Source: Rhabdornis inornatus (lineage: Eukaryota > Chordata > Aves > Passeriformes > Rhabdornithidae). From it: DNA of 64,000 nucleotides. The notes beneath the pieces were generated by a model that ran no database searches, was not told the DNA's origin, and saw nothing but the letters and a program-made list of their open reading frames with translations. This document shows positions 24,001 to 36,000 of the stretch, one piece after another. The stretch is from contig VWZS01004498.1 in assembly GCA_013397075.1 (NCBI GenBank), forward strand, positions 1-64,000, read 5' to 3'. The stretch's first letter is position 1. Every line of letters begins with the position of its first letter. The translations under genes and the position numbers were made by a program.

Positions 24001-27000
24001 TATACTGTTCTGGCTTGCAACATTCTTTTTTTCTGACTGCTTGTTGGTAAATTTTTATATCCTTGGTATCCTTGCTTTAAACTTTGCAGAAAGTCTCCTT
24101 TATTTAAACTGCAATTTTTAATGTTAAAATGTACACAATGATTCCGTGTTAATTAGAATTCAACTTCTGCCTCCTCCCAGTGTATCAGCTGCAACAGGAA
24201 GCTCCCCATCCTAGAAGAATAACCTGCACTCGTGAGGTAGGTATCACAATGTTCAATTTTCTACACTTCAGTAATTCCGTGTCTGTATTTAATTGTGTCC
24301 AGCCCAAAGAGTGGTTCCTTGGGACACTTTGTGCTGTGATTAGAGTGAGTAGCCTTGGGGCATTGGTACTCGGAAATCCATTTGCTCTAAAAATGGAATT
24401 TAAAGCATTTTGATGTGTATCATCATTTACTGAGAATCATTTACTACTTTTTGATTCTTAGATAAATGGAAACAAACCTTTTCTCCTCCTTTTTTCATCA
24501 GAAATTCACAGAAGCAGGAGCAGAGCTGTACAGGGGAACTATGCACCTGTTCCTACAGACATCACTGCTAGATGTGTGAAATAAATCAGCAGAGGGAAGG
24601 CTAAAACCTCGCCTGGTGCTGCTGTTTGAGTCATAGTACTTAAGACTCATTAGTAGCAGGAGCTAAGCTCTGCAGAGCCCCAGATTTGATGGACTGAAGT
24701 GGTAACAGCGGGATGCCATGGATAGGCAGTGCTAGGGAAGCACTGCTCATGGCATCAGCTGCTGAGTAGACCCCACATTGCTGCTGTGCCCTGAGCTGCC
24801 TTCAGCACAGCAGCACCTCTGCAGGGCTGTGGTGCTCCAGGGTGTAGCTGACACCAAGCACTGGTGCCAGCAAGATTTAATCGTAACTACATCCATCCTG
24901 CAGCTTCGCTGAAGAACCTGGGAAACATTCATTTCAATTTCAAAAATGCTGAAATGTTAGGCAGTATTACAAAGCACAGCTCTTACTAAATAACTGGAGG
25001 TTATTACATTGCTGCAATAAAACCTGAATATTTTTATCATGTGCCAAGAGAAAGAAAATTAATCTTTGAAATATGTTAGTTGCTTCGACATAGTATTAAA
25101 TACAGAAGGATGTAGCACTCTCAGGATGGAACATTAATAGCTTATAATTTCAATCACGAGAAGGATTACTTGATAGAATTAAACAGGCAGTTCTCTGTCA
25201 TTTTTTCAAAAGTCCAACCATGATTCTGTGAAGTAGTCTGTGAATTGGCAAAATAAAATGTAGAGATTTAGCAGAAGTGGAGTACAGCATTTAATGGAAG
25301 CACTAGTTTTCCTCTGTTCATTTGATATTTCTAAACAAGGTATAGCTGTATCTTCCTGCACTTTAGCAAGATATAGCTATAGGAAAGAACAATACATGAA
25401 TTTTACAAGAATTATAGCAAAAAGTTTTGTTTTGACAAGGATTTCTGTTGTTAATGAGCATCCAAGCAGAGGTATTCCAGTTAAAATTGTTGTGCAGGTA
25501 TGTTAGGTACCTCAAATAAGGTTGGATGGAGATTTAAAGGAAAGATAGCTACAGAAGATAAGATGCAAGCTGTGAAAAAATGGAAGTTTTTCCAGTTTTT
25601 TATTCCCATTGCAACATTATTAAGAAGATTCTGTTCTGAGTGTTCTCTATGGTACATTTTTTCATTACAATAATACACAAGTATCTGAAGTTTTGTAAAA
25701 GCTTACTATTACAATACAGGCTTATGATTGAGAGTGCTCACCTGGATAGGATGAAGTATTTTATTCCTTGCCTCTAATGGTCAGTGCTTATTGTTGTAAA
25801 GTACTGTTGGATAGTTGTTTTTTCCTTCCTCTCCTCAGAAGTATTTCACTGGTGGAAGAGGCGGTGGTATGTGTGTGGTTATGTGTACACAGGCATATTG
25901 TAAAACCTTGAAGAGATTTTTTGGTAGCCCTCTGACCCTGTTCCTTGAGGTGCTGACATCATGCCTGTACAATCATTGTAAGCCTTTTATTGTCTGAGCC
26001 TTATCTTTGAGTCCTGCTATTGTTTACTCCCATAGTGGCAGACTTACAGTGTAATGCTCAATGTTGCCTGACTCTTGTGGTGATGGGTGAAAATTTTTCT
26101 GTTTCTTCAGTTAGATGCTTTGAGGATCTCATTTGTGAATGTTTTAATTCCCACAGAATTAGAACCTTCATTTTTCCATATGTATTTTGATTTCTTTAAA
26201 AGAAAAAAACAAAATAAAAGCAACAAAGAAATGAAAAAGAAACCCCAAACCAACCCATAACTGAAAGTACGAGCACAGTGAAGGAAATCATGCAATGCTT
26301 TACATGACAATTGTAATTATTTTGTAATTATTTGACTGCACAAAGTATATGTACTCTGTAGTCATGGAGAACTTGTAAACTGATAAAGGAGTCTGTGATA
26401 TTCAGTAAGATATGTTGGCATTATATGCCAGGCTAGTTTGGCTGCAGAAAAGGGGGTGGGGGGGGGGGTCTTTGTCCTAAGTGGTAAGAACTCATAAGTA
26501 AATTTCATAATAAGTTCTTCTTCATAGTATTTCTTAGAATACTAATAGCTAATCCAGTCAAATAAGAAGAGACATAAATGTATCTTCAGTGTCTGAAAAT
26601 TAAAAATTTTTCTTGCCTCTGGTGTGATGGAAAATGTTCCGCTATTGATCAGATACAGATTGTCCTCTTTTTAGAATAGAACAAGAAACTTGCCAGCCAA
26701 ATATGAAAGCATCTGTGTAAATCTTCTTCAAATACAAATCACACTGACTACTACAACTTTCTCATCCTCATTTTCACTGAATTTAAATTCTGTTAATTGG
26801 AAATTTTAATTAGCTCTAATAGAGATAGTAAATAAAAAGTTGGACTGGTTTACAAAGGAAAATTTGCTATGGGCGAGTGGTGGCCTCTAGCCTGTTACAG
26901 TCAAAGGGGGATTTGCAAAAGTATCACAAACACTGCTAAGTCCTGTTATCAGTGGAGAAAGAAATTCAACACAATAGTGTCTGCAATGTCATATTTCTAT

Positions 27001-30000
27001 GAATTTATTCCTAAATCAGATTTTGACATATGACAGACTTTAAGTGTAAAACTGTCCCTGTGTCAGAGTGAACAAAAAAAAAAAGAGACATTCTGTATTT
27101 TAAAATAGCTTCTTGAACTCTGCAGAGTAAACCTGTTTCTGCACCATGAACATTGTTGTGGAAACTGAGAAATTAAAGCTGCAGATTTAGAAACTAGTGA
27201 GAATAGAAGTAAATAACACAAAACTTTGAAAGAATCAGTCAGGTATATAGCTGCAGAACAGAGCATATTAAATACACATCATTGTGTATACATATATACA
27301 CATCATTGAAGAATTAGTTCATTTAAAAAAAAGTTCTTGGCAGCTTATTTTTAAGTAATAAAGGTAAAATTGAAGAATTTATATTATCAGTACATTATCA
27401 GTGTGCATTTTCCTACTTCTGAATTAATTCTTTATAATGCAGATAACAGTTTTTCAATATAAGTGTTGAACAATTTATGCAGCTGAGCTGATTTGAAGTG
27501 AAAATATATTCAGCAAGCAGTAACTTGTTAACCTTTCTCTCTGGTCTCAGCTTCTCCTGCTTATGTTGAGCTTTGTGATCTGTTCTTTCTCAGCTGGGTT
27601 TCTATTAGCAGCCATGCATGAATCAGTGGGGAGCAGAATCCTTTCCTAAGTGGTTGAATTATTCAGCTGTATAAACAAATTCATAAATATTAGGAAGAGA
27701 ATTTTGGTCCTAAGAACATCAAAGAGGTCAGTGGGAAAGAACAATATGTAATTTGGTAAAGTATTAGCACATAAATTGCTCTTCTTGCCTTATTGTAATC
27801 CACTTGTTGACAAAACAGGAGCAATGAGGAGGGGGAAAAGCACTTGGAAATCACACCATAAAAATTGGAAATCACACTATAAAAAAAACCCAACCCTTTA
27901 TTTCATGTGCAAAGGCACACATTGTACAAGTGCTGATACTGAGAGGTGTATTCAACAGAATGACCTACTTAACTTGAAATGCTTCTCAAGTACAAAGAAT
28001 TCAAGTTTCTGCTCTGCTACACCAGTTTCATATCAGAGCAACACACAGATCAGTGGAGAGACGCTGAAGTAAAAAGAGTATTGCATTCATTTGTGATTTT
28101 TTTATTGTGAAGGTGCAGCAGAGATGAGTTTTTAATACTCCATGAGGTTAAAGTTGATGATTCCATGGCATTCTAAGGTTATTTGACTTCTGTATGAGGC
28201 TTGCATGCAAATTATGCTGTTTGTCCAATTAATACTGTATTTCCTCCATGAAATTCATATTTGTTGTGCATATAATCTTATATACACATGTGCGTGCATA
28301 GGCATATTTAGGGCAGCCTTGACTGATATATGAAAGCATTTCATGAACAATTTTAAATAGCTATATGAAAAAATACATAATATGGAGATAATTAAAATCA
28401 CTGGCTTTTTTTTCTGTTCTTTCAGGAGGCTTCATCCTAATTCAGTGCTAATAGTTAATAAGCCTGTTAAACAGCATTTCTGTGTAGTATTGTGAAAATG
28501 GTCAAGAAAGACAGAATAGATGGGCATATATAATGCACATCCTTGTTAGAGCTGTTTGTAAAGGTGGCTTTATGGTATTTGACCTGGATGACTTTCCATA
28601 CTTCATGATAGCTAAGCTCTTTTCCAAAGGAACGTCTACTGTAAGGTCCTTGCCAAGTCTGCCTGATTTGTCTGTTCATAAATTAGGTTTCATTGCCTTC
28701 ATACCTCAGTTGGAAAAAATTATAAATTAAGCAATTGTGGATATCTTGTTGATCTTTGTTTTTCTTGATGGTATCATAGGGAGACCTTAATTTTTATCCT
28801 GTGGCCTCTGCATTAGTGGTGTACAAATAAACACATTGAAAACAAATATCTCATGCTTTCCCCCTCTTTTTTTTTTCCAAGTTAGAAGCAAATTTTCCCA
28901 TAAGTAAAAATCCTGAGAAGTCAAAAGGCAGCATTTGGCTGATCTTTGCTGGATACAAAGAAAAATAAGCAACTATGGCTACCCTTACACTCAGCAATGC
29001 TTTGGTCCAAAAATACTGCCAAATCAGAAAAAAATTCTGCAGAGGATAATTACTGTATATTTTCAGCTATCAGTTTTAGCTAATAGGACGGATTTCTTGC
29101 TATCATCTTATTTTAAAATGTATTTCCTTTCTTAGGTGGGTTTAGTTGCAGTCCAGATGTTTTGGTTTTGTCTCCTTAACTTATGGATGACAGACTGAAA
29201 GTTAGACTAATGAAGCTTCTGTACTGAACTGTTTTGTCTTTCAGTGCTCATGTGCAAAGGGAGGATACGTGGGTGCCTGTGATTGTCACTTGTAGAATTA
29301 GTTTTGTGGAATACAGTCTGGCAGGAGCTTTTTGAAGTCCAAGGAAACACAACAGACCGAGAAAGCTGCATGTTGCTTCTGGTTCCAGTGCAGTTAAGGA
29401 TAAGAATTGTGTCTGAGTTGCAAAGGGCTGGTTTTGCAGCACCTGTCAGAAGCTCTATAGAAATCTTGAGAACAGTGTTTACTGTCTTGCATGGTAAATT
29501 TGGCTTACAGGGAGTCTGTGTGGTTTTCTCAGTGCACACAAACCACACTCTGTAACCCAGTAATTTGAGTGAATTACAAGGCCCCTGCTGAGTTCTGATG
29601 GAATTTTCTTAATGTATGTCAATATAGATGTCAAAACCCCCTAATATTATCATAAATGTAAAAAGTGGTGAAAAACCCCCAAAACACAAATAAACAGGCA
29701 ATAAAACTCAGTGAATTGAGGTTCCAGCTGCACTGAGTCTTATGCAAGCTAAGTGTTGCACATCAACATTTATGCTGAAATTATTGTAAGTTGGTAAAAC
29801 TGATCGGTGGAGACAATGTTAACAGAAGTGGTTATTTTCCTTTTTAACTCATAATCCACCAAAATGAACTGCAAGTTTAGCTACAAATGCCTGGAAGTCC
29901 TGTGGAGGTTTTTTCAGATGCTTTGTTCCAGTCATCTGCCTGTTCACATTTTCAAATGTTTGCACAGAGTATATTATAAATTTTCTTAAGATTTGGAAGT

Positions 30001-33000
30001 ACTCTGAAGATGCCCTGTCAAGTTACTAATCCATTTCTGAAAAGGAATCCTTTTGCTCATGTAAATTTACCAGTTTTGTCTTATAAATTCACTGAGATAA
30101 ATATAAAATCTCACTAGACAGACAACAAAATCTTATTCATGACAGGATTCTTCTTTTAACAACTGCCCTAAACTAGTGTCTTGGCTTAAGGGTTTTAGTT
30201 AAGAATTGCTGCAAGTTTCTATAACAACAACAATAAAATGCTTTCATTTTTTCTCTGTTTATGTTGCTATCTTCTTATTGAAGAAATAGCCTGCATTTAG
30301 CAAAAGATATCTAAGACCTTTCTTCTTTTTTGAAACGATCCAGTCTTTTCAGGCCCTTTGAAAACAACTATCATACCAGTCAATTCTTGTTTGCTGTTAT
30401 AAAGGAAAAGGAAATATTTTAGAATATGATAAATCTTTCCAGTGATGGAATGTTTTTTTCCAAAGTGATGAATCATTGCAGTAGCTTTTTATTTGCTGGG
30501 AATGTCGAAGAATTGTTATTAGACTGTACCTCAGGATGTATGTTGTTTTTTGTTGTTTTGGATATCTGAGATCTTTATACTCCGCTGAAAAAACTGGAGA
30601 GAAGTGCTAGTATTAATAGGCTTTTTGTTGAAAAGTTGGGGAAAAGAAACTGAAGTAGCATTCTGTGTTTCAGCATAGCTGGATTGTTTTATATTTTTGT
30701 AGTTCAGATTGTGTAACTGTTGACTTTTACTCCCTGAAGAGTTTCCCCCTTTAAATTTAGAAAGAAAGCATAACCTGGTGGTTTAGATTATGAGCTGATT
30801 TCTGTGGGATCTGTTGTTCCTCACTTGGCTCTAAACTTCCTGGACAAATGAGGATGCATTACTTCATCTAAAATAATGATCAGGCAGCTTGTACCCTGAC
30901 ACCCCTGCATGTTGTGTGCATTTACACCATAAGGTCTCTGGAGCACTGACAAGGTGGAGTTACACTGCATAACACATGCACACTTGCTTTTGAAGTCTTT
31001 TAGGTGATGCTGCAGATCACACAGTTTAATGAAGTCAAGAAGTACAAGACTTAGGCAGTTGGTGTTTCACTCAACCATTTGCCCTCACTCTGAGGGGTTG
31101 TATAGTAGTGGCTTTATTTCAGCAGGGACACCAGCTCTGTGATGGAAGGTGACCTGTAAATTTAAGAGTTTTATAGATGTTTCATTGTATTAGTGCACTC
31201 AACAATATGGTACACTTACATGCATGAAATGCAAACTCATTTCCCCTTTCTGGTACTTCGTAAAAGCAATATTTATTGCCATCAGTTTGTATATGCAGAC
31301 TCCTCAGGTTGACATGATCCAAGTAGCTCATGCTTTTTCACTCCATTTTAAGCACACACATCCACTTTGACAAGTGCAATGTTTTCTGAAGGTCTCCCTT
31401 TGGTTTCCCTGTGTTCTAATTGCAGAAGAAATTCTGTTGTAGATTATTTTTGCCTGCACTTTCATATTATATCCCTGTCTGGTTTTAATACTATATTGTA
31501 GACAGTCCAATTACTGTATAGCTTCTCTTGTTATGAAACATTACAATTTCTGTTGTTTCTTCTAGGTAGAGAACAGACCCAAATATTATGGAAGAGAGTA
31601 AGTAACAAACATCTCTGAAAGTGATTTATCCTGTTTTATCCTGACATACTGGTTAATAATAGTTACAGAAAAGGTGTCAAGTGTTTACTCTGTGCTCTTT
31701 GTTTCTTCTGCATGTTTTACAGCAGTGTGTCTCACCATCAGATCATTATTACAGTGCCATCACTTTTGTCTGCCTAAAATTACAGCTGCAATTTCTGATG
31801 GATATGGATATCACTGAGTTCTACTTTAAGTGAGAAAAACATACATACGTTTCTGTACTTTCGAGGGGTTGTCTTTTTCTATCTCCCTCTCCAGTTGGCT
31901 TTGCAAAAAAGCTGTTTCTGTTCAGGAAAAAAAAGATATTTGGATCTCAAATTCAATATATGTTCAGTCTATATATGTCTTCTGTTTCAGGTTGCTAAGG
32001 CAAAGATGGTTACATTTAGTGTGGAGAAACAAAAGCAGATCTTACTTATGTTTATTTTGGCAAAAGATATGTAGTGTTGCTGGGTTATTGTATCAGCAAT
32101 TACTGAGATTATGGCAATTTGCTAAAATCTCAGGGATTGCATAAAAATTCTCAAATGCTTTAAAATGTTTGATTGCATGCCATTAGCGCAAAACATGTGA
32201 AGCCAGCAGGAGATAAACAGATTTATTTCTATATATTAAATTGATAGATGCAGATTTAAAAACAATGTATTTGTTTCATAGATATTCTTACCTAGAAGCC
32301 TTTCTAAACCATTTAAAGTAACTTCAGATACAGGCGGAAAGGGAAATTAATTTAAACTGTAGATCCCTGCAAATCAGTAATTTTTTCTTTATTTTCTTTT
32401 TTAATTTCTATTGTTGGTGCTTTTTAAAAGAAGACTGAAAGGTGATTTAAAAGAGAAGAGGCATGTGTTTCAAAAACATTTTTGTTCCTTAGATTCCATG
32501 GGATGATCTCAAGGGAGGAAGCTGACCAATTATTAAGTGTTGCAGAGGGAAGCTATCTCATTCGTGAAAGCCAAAGGCAACCTGGAACCTACACTTTGGC
32601 ATTAAGGTCAGTAATTAATATTTCATTTTTAAATTTATAAAATATTCAGAAGATTTTACTGTGTGGATGACCTCAGAACATAAAATTCTTTGTGATTCTT
32701 TTAATTGTTTTTAATCATTATACTTTTTTACCCTAGTTATAGATTTGGTATCTTTAACCTTCCCTGCCCCATTTTGAACTGCTAACATTCCTTATTGGCT
32801 GCACCATCAGGATAACAGTAATTGAGGTTCTGCTGGTGGGGCTTCACTTTGCTCTTGTCCCACTGTGATACAGATGTGATCCCAGGCAGATGTTGGGAGA
32901 GCAGGTGATCAAGAAATAAAAGGCATCTTATGAGTTCCCCTGACTAGTCTGCCATGTAGTGGCTAGGTAGCTGTTGCTGAAGAGCACTTAGTTCTCTCTA

Positions 33001-36000
33001 GTCTCTCCTTGGGATGGCAACAAATCAAGACACCTTTTTTGTCTCAACACCTGTTAGCTAACAGTGTTTGCAGATCTACTTCTTCATTCTGCAAGTGAGT
33101 CCGCTATAAATAAAAAACTCAAATAAAAAACAGTTGTAAGTTTTAAATAGCCTAATTACTTTTAAGATATTGGAGGTTATTGGAGGTTTGGCCTGTGCTG
33201 TACACCACAGTACTCAGATGGGAGATGGGGATTATTAGCAATGTTGTAAATCTAAGTGGAACAGAAAAACACTGAAGGAGAAGATGCAGTTACTGGAAGT
33301 TTTATGTGGATAAAATAAGATTATAATTAAAATAATAATGTTTTGAAATAATAGGTTGTGATGAATTAGTTTTTCAGGGGAAAAAGGAGTATATTTTCAT
33401 AGGATATTTGTTCCTGTAGTAATAAGGTTTCAAAAAGAAACATTATTGACACTTACACTGGCTTCTGTTAACAGTGTAAATTTGATATTTCTTATTAAAA
33501 TAATACTCAATTTCATCATCTTCTGCTCTTGAAATATTCTTTTAAAGCAAAAAAGAAATCAGTCAGTGTAACATCTGTCTTGAAGCCAGGGCTTCCACCC
33601 CCTGCTTGCAGGTGCAGAAGGCAAAGTGCCTATAGTCTAAGATGAAGCTATTAAGCATCTTGTAGGATGTATTGCTATGGGTTGTTTTTCAAATGCACCT
33701 CCAGTCCAGCAAGTCAAAATACGGCTTTTTTCCCAGGTTTGATGGTGTCTCTTTCACACTGGAAAACCCCTTTGAAAACAATTAAATCAATTTTATACCA
33801 AGTAGAGAAAAGAGTTGGATAGTTGTTAGTGATCAGTTTGGGAAAAGGTTTCAAATGAGAGCAAAGTTGTTATCATTGATTTATTTTGACAAAATTCAGT
33901 GTTTGGGAAAACACATCAGAAACTGAAACTGCAGCATCTTGCAGCCATTTCATGATGCTTAAGTGCTCAATGTCTTGTGTTTTGAAGGCAGTGGGTCTAG
34001 GTGGCTGCTTTGCTTCCCACAGCAGATAATGCTCTGTTGTCTCACTGTTGACCTTCAAAGTGTAAGAAGTAGGGTGTTAACTCTCATATCTTAGGTGTAA
34101 CTCTGTGAACTGTGGTGCTCTGTCTTCCACACATTAGAATTTTATCACTAGAATTTCTTTTTTTGTCACTACTAGACAGTGTAGCAGGAGTCTATGTTTC
34201 CATTGATTGGAGGGAGAATTTTGCTCCATTTTTATTTTCCTCTCCTTGGAATTATAAATGCAGAATATAACCATTAGCCAAAATGCCCACTGACTCTGGG
34301 TCTGACACTGTAGCCTCTCTTAAAGACTAAGTCCTTTCTGCAGTCTCTCTGTGCATCCTGACTGTGAAAAGTTTGCTGTGATTGCCATGATGAGTTTATG
34401 TAGCTCTATCATTTTTTGAGAGCATCACTTGTGTTTGGGTCACTCCTCTGCCAGATGGCAAAGATAGCCCCATCTGCAGTTTAGTAATCCCAGCAGGAAT
34501 TTAAGAATGTAATTTCCATGGCCAAAAGTGGAGCTTGTCAGTAGGATGGTATGTATGAGCAAAAAACTTTTCCGAGTTCAACAGAAAGCTTTGATTGAGT
34601 TCAGGGTGTCTAATTTCACCCCTTCTCTTCTAGCTAGATGAACCAACTTGGTATTTTCATACTAGGTTTAAGTGCCACTCTGTCTTTGAAGCAGTCATGT
34701 TAACTTTAAAATCACTTCAGTATGATTTTTGCTTTTTCTTCTTTACCTTTGTTTTACGCCTTAGAAGGTGTGGGAGGAAATAAAACTTGGTCAGCTGTTA
34801 CATAAAAAAACAGACACAGAACAGATTCCAAAATTTTATGAAGTTTACCCAGCAATTCTCTAGAGGTGCTCTAGTTCTGCAATAACATAGTGACAAAACG
34901 TAAATTAAATATCCTTGTTTTCTCATTGGTTTTCAGAGACATTTTGGTAAAAAAATGGAAAAAAGTTGACTAAAATTTAGATTCTTGAAGGTACTATCAA
35001 ATCTCAGCATAAATACTTGGTTCCCTCTGTATTTTTGTGTATCTACTCAATCTCTCTCACTGTTTGTTGTCTGATGTGTCAGTCTTTGACAGTGTCAATT
35101 TTGATTAGAGGAAACTGGAAACTGCCTATGAAGTGCTATTGCATCATGAAATCCCAGTTCATCGAGACATGAAAGTCTGGTTGTAGCTCTGGGTAGGAGC
35201 AGCTGATGTTGAGACTGAGACAGGTTTGTTTCCTGTAGCTGCCGATGGTTCTGCTGGGGAGGCAGGCAATTCAGTGAGACAGACGGCCCAGCACGCCCAG
35301 CTCTGGCAGATGTCTTCTTCCTGTGTTTGTGTCAGCGTGCCTGGGAATCCTGAAAAACCCAGTGCATCCAGTCGTGAAGAGCAGTTTAGTGAAACAGGAT
35401 CATATCCCTTCCTGTGGCAAGGTATGATGTCTCTGTAATGAAATGTTTCCAGTCATCTTTTCTGAAATGGAGAAGAACAAGCTTTTTGTGATTTGTCCTG
35501 AGGACCCAAGCCAGACAATTCCTCAAATCATCATGGAACACTTTCAGTGTTACATTTGATTCCACCAGCTATTGTAGCTGATGTCCAAAGTCTCAGTGAC
35601 CATACCAGCCAGGACTGCACATCCTGTTCGAGATGAACCACACCACGTGTTTTAGTTCTTTGTTCTCTAAACCTTCTAAATGAGTTTTTGACCACTGTGA
35701 AGCATTAGGCTGTGGTGCTTTTATGGAACTAGCTTTAGTAGATCTAAAGATCTTGTTCCTGAGCTGCAATAGCTACAGATATAGCCTAGCACCACTTAAA
35801 AGACCAAATGTAGGGCAGGAAAAATAATACTTTTTGCAAGCTTAAGCAAGGCAGTCAGCTGTTCTTAGTGCAATATTCTGGAATAGTTAATTGAGTTCAA
35901 AGTGAAGATTTTTAATATTTTTTCTTTGTAAGGTAGGGAAAGTGACTCCTACTGAAAAAACCTTTTCAGTTTTTAAAGTTGCTGTTGAGTTACTGTAAAA

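Larger units (their letters stand above)
20948..24180 (+). other. CHN1: CHN1 intron 2 (3.2 kb)
   Basis: GTAAGT..CAG. It holds an A/C-only low-complexity tract (about 21546-21645) and a local imperfect duplication (22335-22420). Otherwise it is unremarkable AT-rich sequence with no recognisable gene. Confidence 0.88.
24237..31565 (+). other. CHN1: CHN1 intron 3 (7.3 kb)
   Basis: GTAGGT..TAG. Contents: a GC-richer patch at about 24600-24920 with a strong hairpin (24706-24761), a G-run (26452-26468), a 21-bp tandem duplication (27844-27885) and the second copy of the unclassified repeat (29355-29580). No coding sequence is recognised. Confidence 0.88.

Noticed and set aside
27263..27312. Near-palindrome tgtgtata..tatacaca with flanking cacatcattg direct repeats
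   Set aside because: Low-complexity TA/CA sequence; such palindromes are expected in AT-rich introns.
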